From Torreya grandis (taxonomy: Eukaryota > Streptophyta > Pinopsida > Cupressales > Taxaceae), in assembly GCA_037957365.1 (NCBI GenBank), contig JARHVA010000349.1, positions 3,333,001 through 3,397,000 of the forward strand: 64,000 nucleotides of DNA, given 5' to 3'. The notes beneath the pieces were generated by a model. That model saw only the letters and a program-made list of their open reading frames with translations, searched no databases and was not told where the DNA came from. Shown piece after piece: positions 12,291 through 24,749 of the stretch. The translations under genes and the position numbers were made by a program. How positions within the stretch are numbered: position 1 is the stretch's first letter; each line of letters begins with the position of its first letter.

Positions 12291-12535
12291 TTGACTACTT
12301 AAACTAGAGACCTAGATACTTAACGAGTAATTGGCCTATTAACCTATTTAAAAATTTGAAAATTTTGATAGCTTAGACAAATTTGATGATTTTGAAAACT
12401 TTGAAAACTTTTAAAATTTTGAAGACTTTGACAACTTTGACCTATTGACCTATTAGGTGGTAATTGACATATTAACCTATTAGGTGGTATTGAGTAATTG
12501 ACCTATTAACATATTGAACTATAAATTGACTTGTT
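12290..12535. repeat. Short-period repeat (AACTTTGA and CCTATTAGGTGGTAATTGA words)
   Basis: Immediately after the 555-bp array there are short imperfect repeats: 'tttgaaaactttgaaaactt' at about 12380-12410, then 'attgacctattaggtggtaa' and variants to 12535. This appears to be slippage-generated simple sequence grown from the last partial satellite unit, which ends in 'aactttaacaactttgac'. Confidence 0.5.
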
Positions 12536-15246
12536 ATGGATTCTCAATTTAGTGTATGTGATTGAATTAGTTTCATTTTATCCTTGAATTTCCTTGAGAC
12601 CATGAATATGTTATCATTTGTGTAAGGTTTTAGGTGGATGAATGATTGTAGGTGGTAACCAAGAAGTGACTATAGGTCATAATCAAGGAAGGGAGCTTGG
12701 AGTGATTCTACCAGGTTGGAAAGTTATGAGTCATCATGATATTAGTTTTTAATGTGTTGAAACTATATATACCTATAGATAAATGAGTAAGACATATACC
12801 CATATACCCTGTTCAGCCTATGATAGTCCAATATGAAAGTAAATGGTTGTTTCTCATGAAGGGAATATGACTTTGGTGTAGATAATGATATATATATTAA
12901 TAATGATAATTTATGTGAAAGTTTAATTGTTTTTTATACAAAATATAATGGTAAATAATTAACATACAATCCTCTAAAATAAAGAAACCCTATCTATACC
13001 CTGTTTTGGGTTAACAGTCACATTGTAAAGGGAGGTAAAAGTTGTTTCTTAATATTGTCAAGTATGACATTGAATATATGGACGTGGAATATGGTCCCAT
13101 TATAAAAGGATGTTTTTAATTTCTTATAAGATGCATTAGATACTTGAAATTTAAATAATACTCCATGTTGATGTCACAGGCCTATAGGTTGCCTTGTTGT
13201 GCACAATCAAGATAGAGAGGAGAGACTTTTATTGTATAAATGTGTATGCTAATGGATAAAATTGTTTGTATGGTTGGTGATATGTGGAAATAATTTCTTT
13301 ATAATCATAAAATCCCTTAATATTTTCCTTGACACTCATTGATACACAAACCCTATTGTCACAATCCTAAATATGACTCAAAAACCTGTGTTTTCATGGT
13401 TAGAAGAGAGAATAAAGAGAAATGAGATGTATCACATATTATATAAGGTGTGTGGGGTGAAAATATACCTATATGTGGAATTTTTTTCTTTTGAAAATTT
13501 TTAGAACTCAAGATATTGAATTATATAGCCACTCGGCCTGTGCAAAAGCCTAACTAGGGTTTCAAGAGCAAAGACCCCATAGAACGAGTTTTAACCCTTA
13601 AAAATTAATGAAACTTAATAATATAAAATGTTTTGATGTATGTAAAATTAATAAAGTGGTTTTGGTATGGTTAAAGTATGTACAATATAGATTTGGTGAC
13701 TGGATTTAAGATAGGGCTAATTAGGCCTAATACAAGGGTGGTTTACAAAGGAAGTGTGGTCTAGGAGTGGATTTAGGTCATGAAATTTGACAAAAAACTA
13801 TAAAGAGATAGAGGGTGCATATAAAAGGTTTTTAATCTTAATAATATTTGATAGGTTTCTCAAACTAGTAGAATTTACACAAAAAAGGCTACCATTGTGA
13901 GCCCTATATATGGAATTGAATGTTGAAGTGTGTTTGAGCATTTGTAATAGGTTAAGGCAGGTGTGATTTGACCATATAAGAACATATATTGTATAATAAT
14001 GAATCCTTGATACTTATATCAAGTTTTGGCACTTGAAACCTAAGAAGATTGCCTAGTGAGAAGATAGTGAAAGAGTGAGAGGACATTTGTGAATGGAATG
14101 CAGGAAATGAGTTAGAGAATGAATGTGAGAGATTTGTAAGAGGTATAATGAAACCAATAAGTGTCTATAAAGTATACAAGAAATAGGTAAAAAGAGAATA
14201 AGGCCATTAATTCTAAGTGATAAGAGTGTCATTAGTCATTTCCACTACACACAATGAAATAAAAACTTTAATTTAAAAAAATATGGGAGATTAGAGATTT
14301 ATAGAATTGAAAAGAATACTTATTTAATACTCATTTGTGTGTACAACATTAAATACAATATCTGATAGATAATAGTTTGGAAGATCAAAATAACACTGTA
14401 TAATAATACATAATGAAATAAAAATTGAATATAAATTAGATAGATTGCTATGATAGGCATACAATATAGGCACATGTTTCCAATGTCAATAATACATATA
14501 TTATTGTGATAGGCATATAAAAAATTGCATCTACCAACATAGTATCTAATATTGGCTGAATGTCATATGTGCATATACAATGACAAAAATGCATAAATTA
14601 CCATATAGGCATACAAAAAAGTACATCTCATGTGTAAGACATCCTAATACTCAAATAGCCTCCTTATCTTTGCCTTCCTTTAAGAAGACTCTCCTTGGGA
14701 TGCCCTAATACTAGATGGAGACCACTTTAATGCCTTAGATTGCTACAAGGTTTGATTACAGATCCTATGCTCATAGCTAACTTGCAGTTGAGCCTATTTA
14801 AATATAAGAATTATTAAAAAATTAACATAAAATACATTCAAATAATTGTTAAGAAATTATTTTTAAACTACAATAAAAAAACATTCAAACATGCACTTAT
14901 TGCAAGCTCATGATCCTACTCAATCTATTTTTCACACTAAAACAAGTTAATGACAAGCTTAGCTATTTGAATAGACATCTCAAATATGGGAGGAACATGA
15001 GAAGTTTCCCTAATCATCATCTAACTGGGACTATTAGCTATCATATGACAACCCTACATACACAATACATTTACATAAGTTATATTTTCCCCAAGCACAA
15101 GTACTTAAATTATTAAAATAAGTCTATTTTTATAATTTAAAATTACAAAAACTAATATATACCTCTGTTAGCTCCTATGAAGATATATAAGTAATGCCTA
15201 TGTCTGTCTCATCTCATAGAGAGGGAGGAGTGTTTAATCCAACCAT
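12536..15246. other. No gene recognised
   Basis: AT-rich sequence without a coding remnant that I could identify on either strand. A short open frame at 14910-15116 has no supporting signals. Confidence 0.5.
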
Positions 15247-16712
15247 CAACTGTTCATGTAAACAGGTCTCACTTAGTTTTATATAAAGTATCAAATATTA
15301 TATATGGAAACCAAAAGGATCAATAGAAGCAAGTATATAATTTGTTTGTCTATATAAGTACATGAATACAATGACAAATTATAGGAAATAAGAGGACAAA
15401 TATGCACGTGAAAATACACTTAGATCTAAATTGATAAGCCATCTATTGAAGTGTTAGAGCAACAACCTTGTACCAAAACCAAAATTAAAGGATTAGTGAA
15501 AGGGAATATAAAATATATTAGTTTCTTTTTTTTCATTGATAATTATAAATATACCTGGGTCAATATATTCAATTTATGCTCTATTACATGTTGGACTATA
15601 TTGGTTGTTGATTTATTACTTGTCTAAAAATAGGGGTTTGACTTAGGTAGGACCCTATAACTACTTCCTTTTTGTATGGATTACAAGGTCATTTTATCTT
15701 ATTATCACTTTTAAAAAAAGGTGAATAAATAGTAAGCATGCTTGAAAATCATCTCCCCTTTTTGAGAAATGATATGGGCAACCAATGGGTGGGCTTTGAC
15801 ACTCATGATAAATCTTGGCCTAATCACAAGGATGTATGTGTTGGGCATGACATTGGAGAAAAGGGATTGTTTGTGTTTACCCATACAAAGATGAGGAAGT
15901 AAATGCTACATGTGCAACCATGTTAATTTTGTGTCCTTATGATTTTATATGTAATATGGTCATAGGAAATTTAGTTTTCATTATTAGGAAATTCTTTGGG
16001 AAAGAGGTATATGAATGAGACTCCACTGTTCATGTAAACAAGGTCTCACTTAGTTTTATATAAAGTATCAAATCTTATATATGGAAACAATAAGGATCTA
16101 TAGAAGAAAGTATATAAAATATCTATCTATATGAGTACATGAATGCAATGAAACATTATAGGAAAGAAGAGGACAAGCATACACATGAAGATACACTTAG
16201 ATCTAAATTGATAATCCATCTATTGAAGTGTTAGAGAAACAACCTTGTACCAAAACCAAAATTAAAGGATTAGTGAAAGGGAATATAAAATATATTAGTT
16301 TCTTTTTTTCATTGATAAATATAAAAAACTTGGTTCAATATATTCAATTTATACTATATTAAATGTTGGACTATATTGGTTGTTGATTTATTACTTGTCT
16401 AGAAATAGGGGTTTGACTTAGGTAGGACCCTATAACTACTTCCTTTTTGTATGGCCTTACAAGGTCATTTTATGTTATTATCTATTTTCAAGGAAGGAGA
16501 ATAAAGAGTAGGCATTCTTGAAAATCATCTCCCCTTTTTGAGAAATGATATGGGCAACCGGTGGGTGGGTTTTGACACTAATGTTAAATCTTGGCCTAAT
16601 CACAAGGATGTATGTGTTGGGCATGACATTGATGATTATAGTAGTTCCTCATTATTTGTTAGAGTTAGTTGTTTAAGTGGATTGGTGTGGGATATTTATT
16701 ACACACACCTAC

Positions 16713-16718
<6 letters not shown>

Positions 16719-16795
<77 letters not shown>
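16719..16795. repeat. (AT)n microsatellite
   Basis: An uninterrupted run of about 75 bases of alternating TA inside copy 2 of the tandem array. It sits at the same place as the hairpin loop in copy 3. Confidence 0.95.
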
Positions 16796-16797
<2 letters not shown>

Positions 16798-17622
16798 GAA
16801 GGAGAGAAAAGGGATTGTTTGTGTGTACCCATACAAAGATGAGGAAGTAAATGCTACATGTGCAGTCATGTCAAGTTTGTGTCCTTATGATTTTAGATGT
16901 AATATGGTCATAGGAAATTTAGTTTTCATTATTAGGAAAGTCTTTGGGAAAGAGGTATATGAATGAGAATCCACTGTTCATGTAAACAAGGTCTCACTTA
17001 GTTTTATATAAAATATCAAATCTTATATATGGAAACCATAAGCACCAATGGAAGCAAGTATATAAAAGATCTATCTATATAATTACATGAATGCAATGAC
17101 ACATTATAGGAAAGAAGAAGACAAACATACACATGAAGATACACTTAGATCTAAATTGATAATCCATCTATTGAAGTGTTAGAGCAACAACCTTGTACCA
17201 AAACCAAAATTAAAGGATTAGTGAAAGGGAATATAAAATATATTAGTTTATTTTTTTTCATTGATAAATATAAATATACTTGGGCAATATATTCAATTTA
17301 TACTATATTACATGTTAGATTATATTGGTTATTTATTTATTACTTTTCTAAAAATAGGGGTTTGACTTAGGTAGGACCCTCTAACTACTTCCTTTTTATA
17401 TGGCCTTACAAGGTCATTTGATCTTATTATCACTTTTCAAGGAAGGAGAATAAAGAGTAGGCATGTTTGACAATCATCTCCTCTTTTTGAGAAATGATAT
17501 GGGCAACTAGTGGGTGGGTTTTGACACTCATGCTAAATCTTGGCCTAATCACAAGGATGTATGTGTTGGGCATGACATTGATGATTATATTAGTTCCTCA
17601 TTATTTGTTGGAGATGGTTGTT

Positions 17623-18006
17623 TAAGTGGATTAGTGTGGGATATTTATTACACACACCTACCATTATATATATATATGTAATGGTAGGTGTGTGTAATAA
17701 ATATCCCACACTAATCCACTTATATATATATATATATGTGACCATATTACATCTAAAACCATAAGGACACAAACTTGGCATGGTTGTACATGTAGCATTT
17801 ACTTTCTCATCTTTGATATGGGTAAACACAAACAATCCCTTTTCTCTATTTCCCAGTTGTATACAAATGTTGGGTGCAAAAATATAACTAGGAAAGAGAC
17901 AAAAGGGATTGTTTGTGTTTACCCATATCAAAGATGAGGAAGTAAATGCTACATGTACAACCATGCCAAGTTTGTGTCCTTATGGTTTTAGATGTAATAT
18001 GGTCAT
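17623..18006. repeat. Nested foldback: perfect 44-bp hairpin plus a larger imperfect inverted repeat
   Basis: Bases 17623-17666 and 17679-17722 are perfect reverse complements (44 of 44) around a 12-base AT loop. Immediately after, about 17738-17857 is the reverse complement of about 17891-18006, with a few mismatches and a loop of about 33 bases. The inverted segments are copies of the array unit itself, so the structure is an inversion-duplication within copy 3, not a separate inserted element. Confidence 0.92.
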
Positions 18007-18309
18007 AGGAATTTTAGTTTGAATTCTTAGGAAAGTCTTTGGGAAAGAGGTATATGAAGGAGAATCCCATTTAATAGGATATTATCACTTCCAAGATAAC
18101 TTCCACTAAGAAAATGGGTGTATATTCATAAGGAAGCTTCAATTATTTTAATGGCAAAATGTGCTTCATGTTTTCTTCATAAATAATGTCCTATCCCTGG
18201 AAATATATAATAGACTTCTTGTAAAATAGTGCATTGACCTCAGGCAACAAAAAGAGAAAATGTACCATATGGGTAATGGGTAAAAGATGTGAATACAACA
18301 TCTGCATCC

Positions 18310-18500
18310 TTAATTAATGACCTTATAAGAGCATTGTAGGATGTTACTCCCAAGGAAGCATGGCCCAACATAAGACCATTCATGAATTTTATGTTTTTGG
18401 TTGTGTTATTTTTTCATTAATTATTGAGAAGAAAAGTAAATTAGATGCAAAGAGTAAAGCATATATGTTTGTTATGTTATGTCTATTGTTAATGATGCAC
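18310..18500 (+). pseudogene. Ty1/copia integrase C-terminal fragment
   Basis: The reading DVTPKEAW (about 18335-18362), then after a one-base frameshift HEFYVFGCVIFSLI and EKKSKLDAKSKAYMF, matches the conserved end of the copia integrase core (consensus TPEEAW...H...FGC.A..H.....KLD.KS). It has a stop before the first motif and loses similarity after about 18500. No LTR of this copy is recognisable. A short scrap, but the motif order is specific. Confidence 0.72.
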
Positions 18501-19930
18501 ATTTCTTCCTTTTTACCTTCAATTACCTTGCTATTATCACTCATTTTCAAGGGTAACATGTGGATTTATGTATAATGGTAATGGTGACATAAGTCAAAAT
18601 GAGAATATGACTATATTGCGCTTAAAAACATCATTTTAAAGATAGTGTTACCTAGAAGGAACCCTAGATAAGTGTTAGATTCATTTTATATAAGTATCCT
18701 CATGGCATGTGAATTGCCCTTATCTAACCTTGAATGAGATTATTCATAGAATCTTTGTGGGATTTGATAAAATTAGTTATATAAATACCGCTGACCCCAT
18801 TCTCATAGCTTGAAACTATTGTAAAGAATAGATCTAGGATAAAGAGAGAGAACATGAAAATAGATAAAGATAAATTTAACTTAAACTTACAAGGAAAATA
18901 TACATAGACTAAATGTACATAGAGCATAATATTAACTTGAAATTTTACCTCTTTATAGGTAAATGGTGTCATACTAATAGAAGTAGATGCAATAGTAGAT
19001 GGCCCAACATATAGATCCGAATATGTAAATAATGACTACAAAAAATCAAATACTGTAAATGCTGACTATGATGATGAAGGAATCATCACCTCCTGTGACA
19101 TAAAAAATGACATGTATATTATATTCAATTTCTATGTAAATTAATTTGTAGCTAAATTAAATTTGCAAATATAACTTGAATTTAACATGAAATTTATATA
19201 AAATATACTTGCATCTATGTGGTGATTGATGTCTACATGCCAAATGTGCATGCCAAAAACTCATCACTCATAAGAATATGATCTAAGCCATCTGAACCAT
19301 TGATGCCATCATCATCATAAGGTCTTGTGCACATAGCTCCACATGAACTACAAGGGTGGGGTAAGGATTAGGTAGGTGTTGTATTTGTAGCATAACTTTG
19401 TTAAAGCCTACTCGTATGATAAATAAGTGTATCATTGAGTGAACTAAGATCATGAAGAGTGTTGATCTCCATGACCTACTAAACTATAGAGGGGATCTCA
19501 AGTTCAAGAGGATTTTGGATATGGATTTACATAAGATGATTAGGCCCATGATGTACACTTGGTCAATCATGTGTAGAGCCTTTTCTTCAACCCTAAAACT
19601 CACTAAAATCAAAATAATTGGGAATTTTGTTAAGGATAAACTCATAGTAGAGTTTCCTTAAAAAATATAATAGGACCTCATGGTTGTTACATGGTGGATA
19701 GTAAAATACCATCTACCATCGATCTCAAAAATTATTTGTGATTAATTTATGTACACATCAATGGATAGGAAAAAATTAGTGGTTATGAGAAATGAGGAAT
19801 TGGTGGCTGGGTTGATGAATAGGGCACAAATGGAGGCTTTTAAAATTTATTTATTCCTGACTTGAAGGGCTGATAACTTATTAGCATAATATGCCCTACA
19901 TGTATCCCTATATGAAGTTCATTAGTCAAT
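18501..19930. other. No gene recognised
   Basis: AT-rich sequence with several short open frames (for example 19452-19661) that lack recognisable motifs. Nothing identified on either strand. Confidence 0.45.
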
Positions 19931-20362
19931 TTGATGCATTATAGAGTCAATTTGACCTAATAAGGTCTCTAAGGAATTAGCTAGTTGGGTGTGGTAGGGG
20001 TTGGTCGAAGTAGGATCCCTCATTCTATCAATTAACTCTTCAATTTAAAGTCTATTTCCCATAATATTGTCAATCAAAACCTCTTGACTGCTAGGGAGTT
20101 TTGGGGAATTGTAGGATGGTTAGGTGGAGGTATAAGAGGAACAAGAGGGTTTTGTGAAGGTTTGGGAGGAGGATAAACAAGAGGGATCTATGGTAGGTTA
20201 GGAGGGTTATCAGGATGGGTTGTTAAAAAATAAATTACATTTAAAAACTAGGGTTAAAGAATGAAAATTATGAAAAATTAGGGTTAAATATGGAATATTT
20301 CAATCACTTACCTCTCCTACATGGTGGCATCATTAATCAATAAGTTCATGGGATGAATTTGG
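19930..20362 (-). pseudogene. Unrecognised coding-like remnant with a possible intron
   Basis: On the minus strand an ATG near 20330 gives MPPCRRGK, followed directly by a good splice donor (GAGAG/GTAAGTG, near 20313). About 100 bases further on, a Pro/Ser-rich stretch leads into a charged, coding-like sequence (SQEVLIDNIMGN, then IEELIDRMRDP and LANSLETLLGQID), with two or three stops, ending near 19930. I do not recognise the protein. Its composition resembles the start of a transposon or retroelement gag-like protein. It reads away from the motif cluster at 20.49-20.64 kb. Confidence 0.33.
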
Positions 20363-20489
20363 TAGCTTCTTAGCACTCTCTAGTGTATTCCATGCAAAAC
20401 ATGATCATGAAAGCTAGGGAGAGCAAGGAAACTTGAATGTAAAATGAGGATTTTACATTCGGGTTTCCCTTTTTATTTTTTTTCAACAC

Positions 20490-20640
20490 ATAGGTAATGC
20501 GATTGTATTATTGAAAATGATAATAATGTGATCATGTTATGGATTAATGATCACCTATCCTAAATTTAAATAATGTGATTATGTTAATTAAATAACACAA
20601 TCACATTATTAATTAACATGATCATGTTATTAATAGTGTC
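20490..20640. repeat. Second cluster of the palindromic ATAACACAATCACATTATT motif
   Basis: The motif and its reverse complement occur at about 20497-20513 (variant), 20527-20541, 20567-20590 (variant), 20585-20606 and 20609-20632, as in the 6.15-6.37 kb cluster. The two clusters could mark two ends of one large interrupted element or two related elements. Neither has a defined terminus. Confidence 0.5.
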
Positions 20641-22900
20641 CATAGAATTATCCCCCAACTCCGTGCACTTACCCTTTATCAAAGACTACACTAATAATGT
20701 TGAATTTAGTACAAATGTTGGAAATCCCATTGGAGATGATTTAAAACAATATTTAATTATATCAAAAAAGTTTCAAAAAATCAAAAAAATTTCAAATATT
20801 TAAGGAAATTTCATTTAACAATGATTAAAGCTTCAAACAATCATGAGGTAAATACCAAATATTATATTATAAAGACCATGTTATTATAATATTTCATGCC
20901 TTGATTTCTTGGGCACTATGGTTAAGAAGCCAAAGTATTATTCCTCCTTTGACAAGGTTTCCAAGAAACTTCTCATGCATAGGAATGATTTTATAAAAAA
21001 TAAAATGTAACAAAACCAAAAACTACTCAATTTGACATCATATTATTCCAAAAATTTGTCCACAAGCAAGAATTTCAAGATTAAATTAATATTATTATAT
21101 TGGTAACATAATTTTGAGATTTTTTTATGAAAAATAACAATAATAGGATATTAAAATATTTCAATGCAGCCTAACATCTAGAAACAAAAAGTGGCATGCA
21201 TTGATAATCTTCAACATGGGTTATCTAAAATTCATTTGTTGGTATAAAATGGCTCGCTCATATTTAAAATGGCTTTTCAAATGGTATTTAGATCTAAAAC
21301 AAGAGTCAATTATACAATTATCTTTTGATCTTCAATTTTAAATATATTTTCTTCATGCATATCATCCTTTTACACATGCTATTCAATCATATAATATTAT
21401 TTTTCATGGTGTTTCATATGCCCTTCATCAACCTTATGCATGGTAGAGACTAGAAACTTATTGTTCTTAACAATAATATCTTTTATACTTGATGTTTTCG
21501 ATATTGTTTTTCATTTTTCTTTATTGATTAACTTTTACATGCAACTTTAGGGCTTTGAAATTTGTTGGATGGTTTATTTTCATTAGGAGAAGCGAATTCC
21601 TAAAAAATTGGATGGTTTGTGTTAGAAGTGTCAATAGAGATATTTTAGGGATTTATGGCTTGATCTTGACCAAACTTGACATATAAGAAGCTTCTTTTTA
21701 ATTATTTATTGGGATTTCATACTTTGGTAACTATCATGTCGTAAGGAGATATTTTTTCCTAGTCTCTGATATTTTTTTAATCAGGTTGTAGATGTTCCCA
21801 CCTATCTCATAATTTATTTTTTGTACACTTGACACCATGATTGCCATAATATTCTTGCATAATTATTCACTTTTTAAAGAAAGATAAAGATATTTTTCAT
21901 TGCACCACCATTACATTGTGTATCCCTCTCAATATATTTTGCATCAATCAATAAAATAGTATCTATAATGTTCCAATAAGCCCTACTTTTTTGTGAAAAA
22001 AAGACAACTGATTTTGTTGGTTAATTTTATTTTTTTAACCACATTCTCATGGGATATAGGGGAATCAACGTGCAAGATAAATTGATCTTCATGGTTGATC
22101 CCTTTAAAAAATTATTATTCCCTATAGTGTGTTAGTTTATTCATTTTTCATTTGTGTACTTGGGACAAATTTAAAAAAAAATAAATCATTATTTAAGGAG
22201 TATATATCATCATCATCATCAATATCATCTTGTAAAACCAATGGAGTAAATCTAAAAAATAGGGCTTTCTAGGAGTTGGCAGTACACAAATTTATCGATT
22301 GTTGTAAAGATTTTTTTTTCCATATAAAAAAGTGTATATATACATATGAATCTTTTCTATTGACTCCGATTTAAATCATTTAACCTTATTTTGCAAAAAA
22401 GAAACAAAATTTTATACAAGGATAAGTATAGGAACAAGTAAAGGGGGAGTTTGTGATTTCACTAATAGAAAATGGATTGTAGAGTATTATAATTAAGAGA
22501 GAATGAAAACATCAAAGTAAAAATTTAACAAACAAATAATAATTTTTAAATTAAATCTAAATTTATAGAATAAAAAAATTACATAGCTAAAAAAATAAAT
22601 CTCACTATAGATTTGATTTGTATTTTTTTATTTTATAAATCTAGATTTATAGAATAAAATTTGATAGAGTTCCTTCATATTGATCATATATGCCTTATTT
22701 TGTATTTAACCACATTTCTTCCATGTTTTTATTTTTAAATGGAATCACCAAATGCATACAAGTAAACACTTTGATCATATTTAAATTAACAAATATGAAG
22801 TAATGAGATATGATATATAAGGAATCAAAATCTACTATTTTATTTTCATTGTCATTTATTATATTTTTATTATTTACTTCTATAAATTTGTTATACTAAA
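20641..22900. other. AT-rich stretch, no gene recognised
   Basis: No coding remnant recognised. A short (TCA)n run lies at about 22206-22222. The last 200 bases may belong to the Harbinger remnant that follows. Confidence 0.45.
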
Positions 22901-22924
22901 ATTTCAAATAATTTTAAAAATTCT

Positions 22925-23740
22925 CTAGAATGACAATGCTTAACATAAGTGAACTTTTTGGTTTTGGAAAATCAATAGCAATTATAATTCTACATAAGTT
23001 CATTAATGCTATGGAAATTTGTTTTCACAATAATATACAAGGGCCAACAAAACATTTAAAAATAGAACATGTAAAGGAAGGATTTCACTGAAAATAAAGA
23101 TTTCCAAATTATTATGGAGTGATAGATGCTACTCACAACCTGTTTCAACTTTTAGCTAACAAGTGTTCAACAAATTAGTTTGCTTCGGACCATAATAATA
23201 ACATGTCATTATAATTATTGTAGATAGTAATATGTGATTCATGGATGTTTTCATTGGATGCCTTAGGCTTATTTTCACTAGATGGCTCGAGTTTGTTAAT
23301 GGTACCAAATTATTACAAAATTCCTTTGTTTATAGATTGTGCAAAGGTGGAAAGAGATTAAATAGTTTAATTTTTATTCACTCTACAAACATAAGAGAAA
23401 TTATATTATTGGTGATGGTGAATATCCATTGTTACTGTGGTTAATCACATCCTTCTATGAAGCTCTAATAAATAGTCAAATGGAATTTTAACTTCAAATT
23501 ATCATCAAAATGTATCATTGTTGAGTGTATATTTGGGAGGTTGAAAAACATATTATGAATTTCATATTCTAAAATTTATCAATGCAGTTTAAAAATGCTA
23601 AAAAAAACTATTCTAGTATGTTTCATATTGCATAGCATGTTGTTAACATATGAAGAACATGACAATGCTACATTTAAAAACACTAAAAATAAATATGATA
23701 TATCAACTAATGAGGATACATCTAGTGATTAGAATATAAC
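22925..23740 (+). pseudogene. PIF/Harbinger transposase remnant with D, D, E still present
   Basis: The translated remnant starts with a helix-turn-helix-like stretch (MLNISELFGFGKSIA, from 22930). It continues with RFPNYYGVIDATH (catalytic Asp codon 23125-23127; consensus IDGTH), MDVFIGCLR (from 23241), IIGDGEYPLLLWL (second Asp codon 23414-23416; consensus GDSGYP) and CIIVECIFGRLKN (Glu codon 23523-23525; consensus VERAFGRLK). The C-terminal helix ILVCFILHSMLL follows to about 23640. The enzyme would cut and paste a DNA transposon using these three acidic residues. Several frameshifts and stops make this copy dead. It is related to the minus-strand copy at 1957-2700. No terminal inverted repeat was identified. 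Confidence 0.85.
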
Positions 23741-24749
23741 ACTAGCTTAAGTGGCATTTATGGAATATATTAATAGAAGGAGTGGTATGACCCAACCAAG
23801 TGATAATGAATAATAATTAGTCCAATTATATACCCTATTGTTTGTCATTCCAATTTTTCACTGGAAACATTTTGTTCCAATTTCTAACTAGAAACATTTA
23901 TGGAATTTAATATTAAACCAATTAGGATAAATTGTATTGCAACAAAAATTTGTTTGAAGAATATGTAAAACATTTTAACCTATTTTTGGTAGATAATAGT
24001 TATTTATAAATTTTGAATTAAGTATAATTGTTGTTATAACATAGAACAGGGTATAACTGTAGTGAAATATAAAACATGACATATATGATCAAAATGAAAG
24101 ATTTCTACAATAATAGAAATGAATGATCAATGAATGGCAACAAAAGAATACTCAACACATTAGAAAAGAGACTATTTTTAAAACTTTATTCATGTAAAAG
24201 ACCACACTTTTATTCATTAATTTCATAAAGAATACAATGAATAAACTTATCTTGTGTTTGATTTCATAAAGACATACACACCCATAATTATCTTGAGATA
24301 ATGGACATATACAACCAAGTGGCATTGATGGGGGTCATGAATCCTCTTATTTAATAATGTTAATCCAAGGTTAGTGTCTAAAGGTTGTATACAATAGGGA
24401 CAAGAAGACTTGCATTTAACAATTATTTCTACAATGCACTTGTATGAATTGAAACACACTTGCAAAAATTTAAATTGCATAAATCAAACAAGATTTGCAT
24501 AATGGAAAACACATTCATATAATTGAAATTACAAGAATTTAATCATATATTACATAAAAGGAAACTACATAGATGTTAGTCTATGAATCCAATTATTTTT
24601 TTGGTTATATGGTATTCTAAGAATGAAAGAGATTTTAAAAAATTTAAATAAAACATAAATTAATCTAATCTAGAAATACCATAAAATTTATCCTTCTTCC
24701 TCAGGTTGAGTGGGCATTTGATCTATCTTTAGAATAGGATATAAAAAAT
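23741..24749. other. No gene recognised
   Basis: AT-rich sequence. A 77-codon minus-strand frame (24247-24480) contains CPYCIQ but has no other recognisable feature and no homolog that I know. Confidence 0.4.

Larger units (their letters stand above)
15247..18060. repeat. Three-copy tandem array of an 0.77-1.09 kb unit
   Basis: Each unit starts at 'ctgttcatgtaaacaaggtc' (15250, 16025, 16974). It passes through 'aggggtttgacttaggtagg' (about 15632, 16407, 17357) and 'gagaaatgatatgggcaac' (about 15764, 16540, 17490), and ends with 'gggaaagaggtatatgaa'. Copies 1, 2 and 3 are about 0.77, 0.95 and 1.09 kb. The size difference comes from an internal block that is an AT microsatellite in copy 2 and an inverted duplication in copy 3. 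No recognised protein; the open frame through copy 2 is prolonged only by the microsatellite. Confidence 0.85.

Noticed and set aside
16538..16966. A 142-codon open frame containing a long Ile-Tyr run
   Set aside because: It is open only because the AT microsatellite encodes repeated Ile-Tyr. The flanking frames are broken in the other two array units.
24247..24480. Small cysteine-containing gene on the minus strand
   Set aside because: Only one CxxC pair, no start context, no relatives known to me, and typical AT-rich chance composition.
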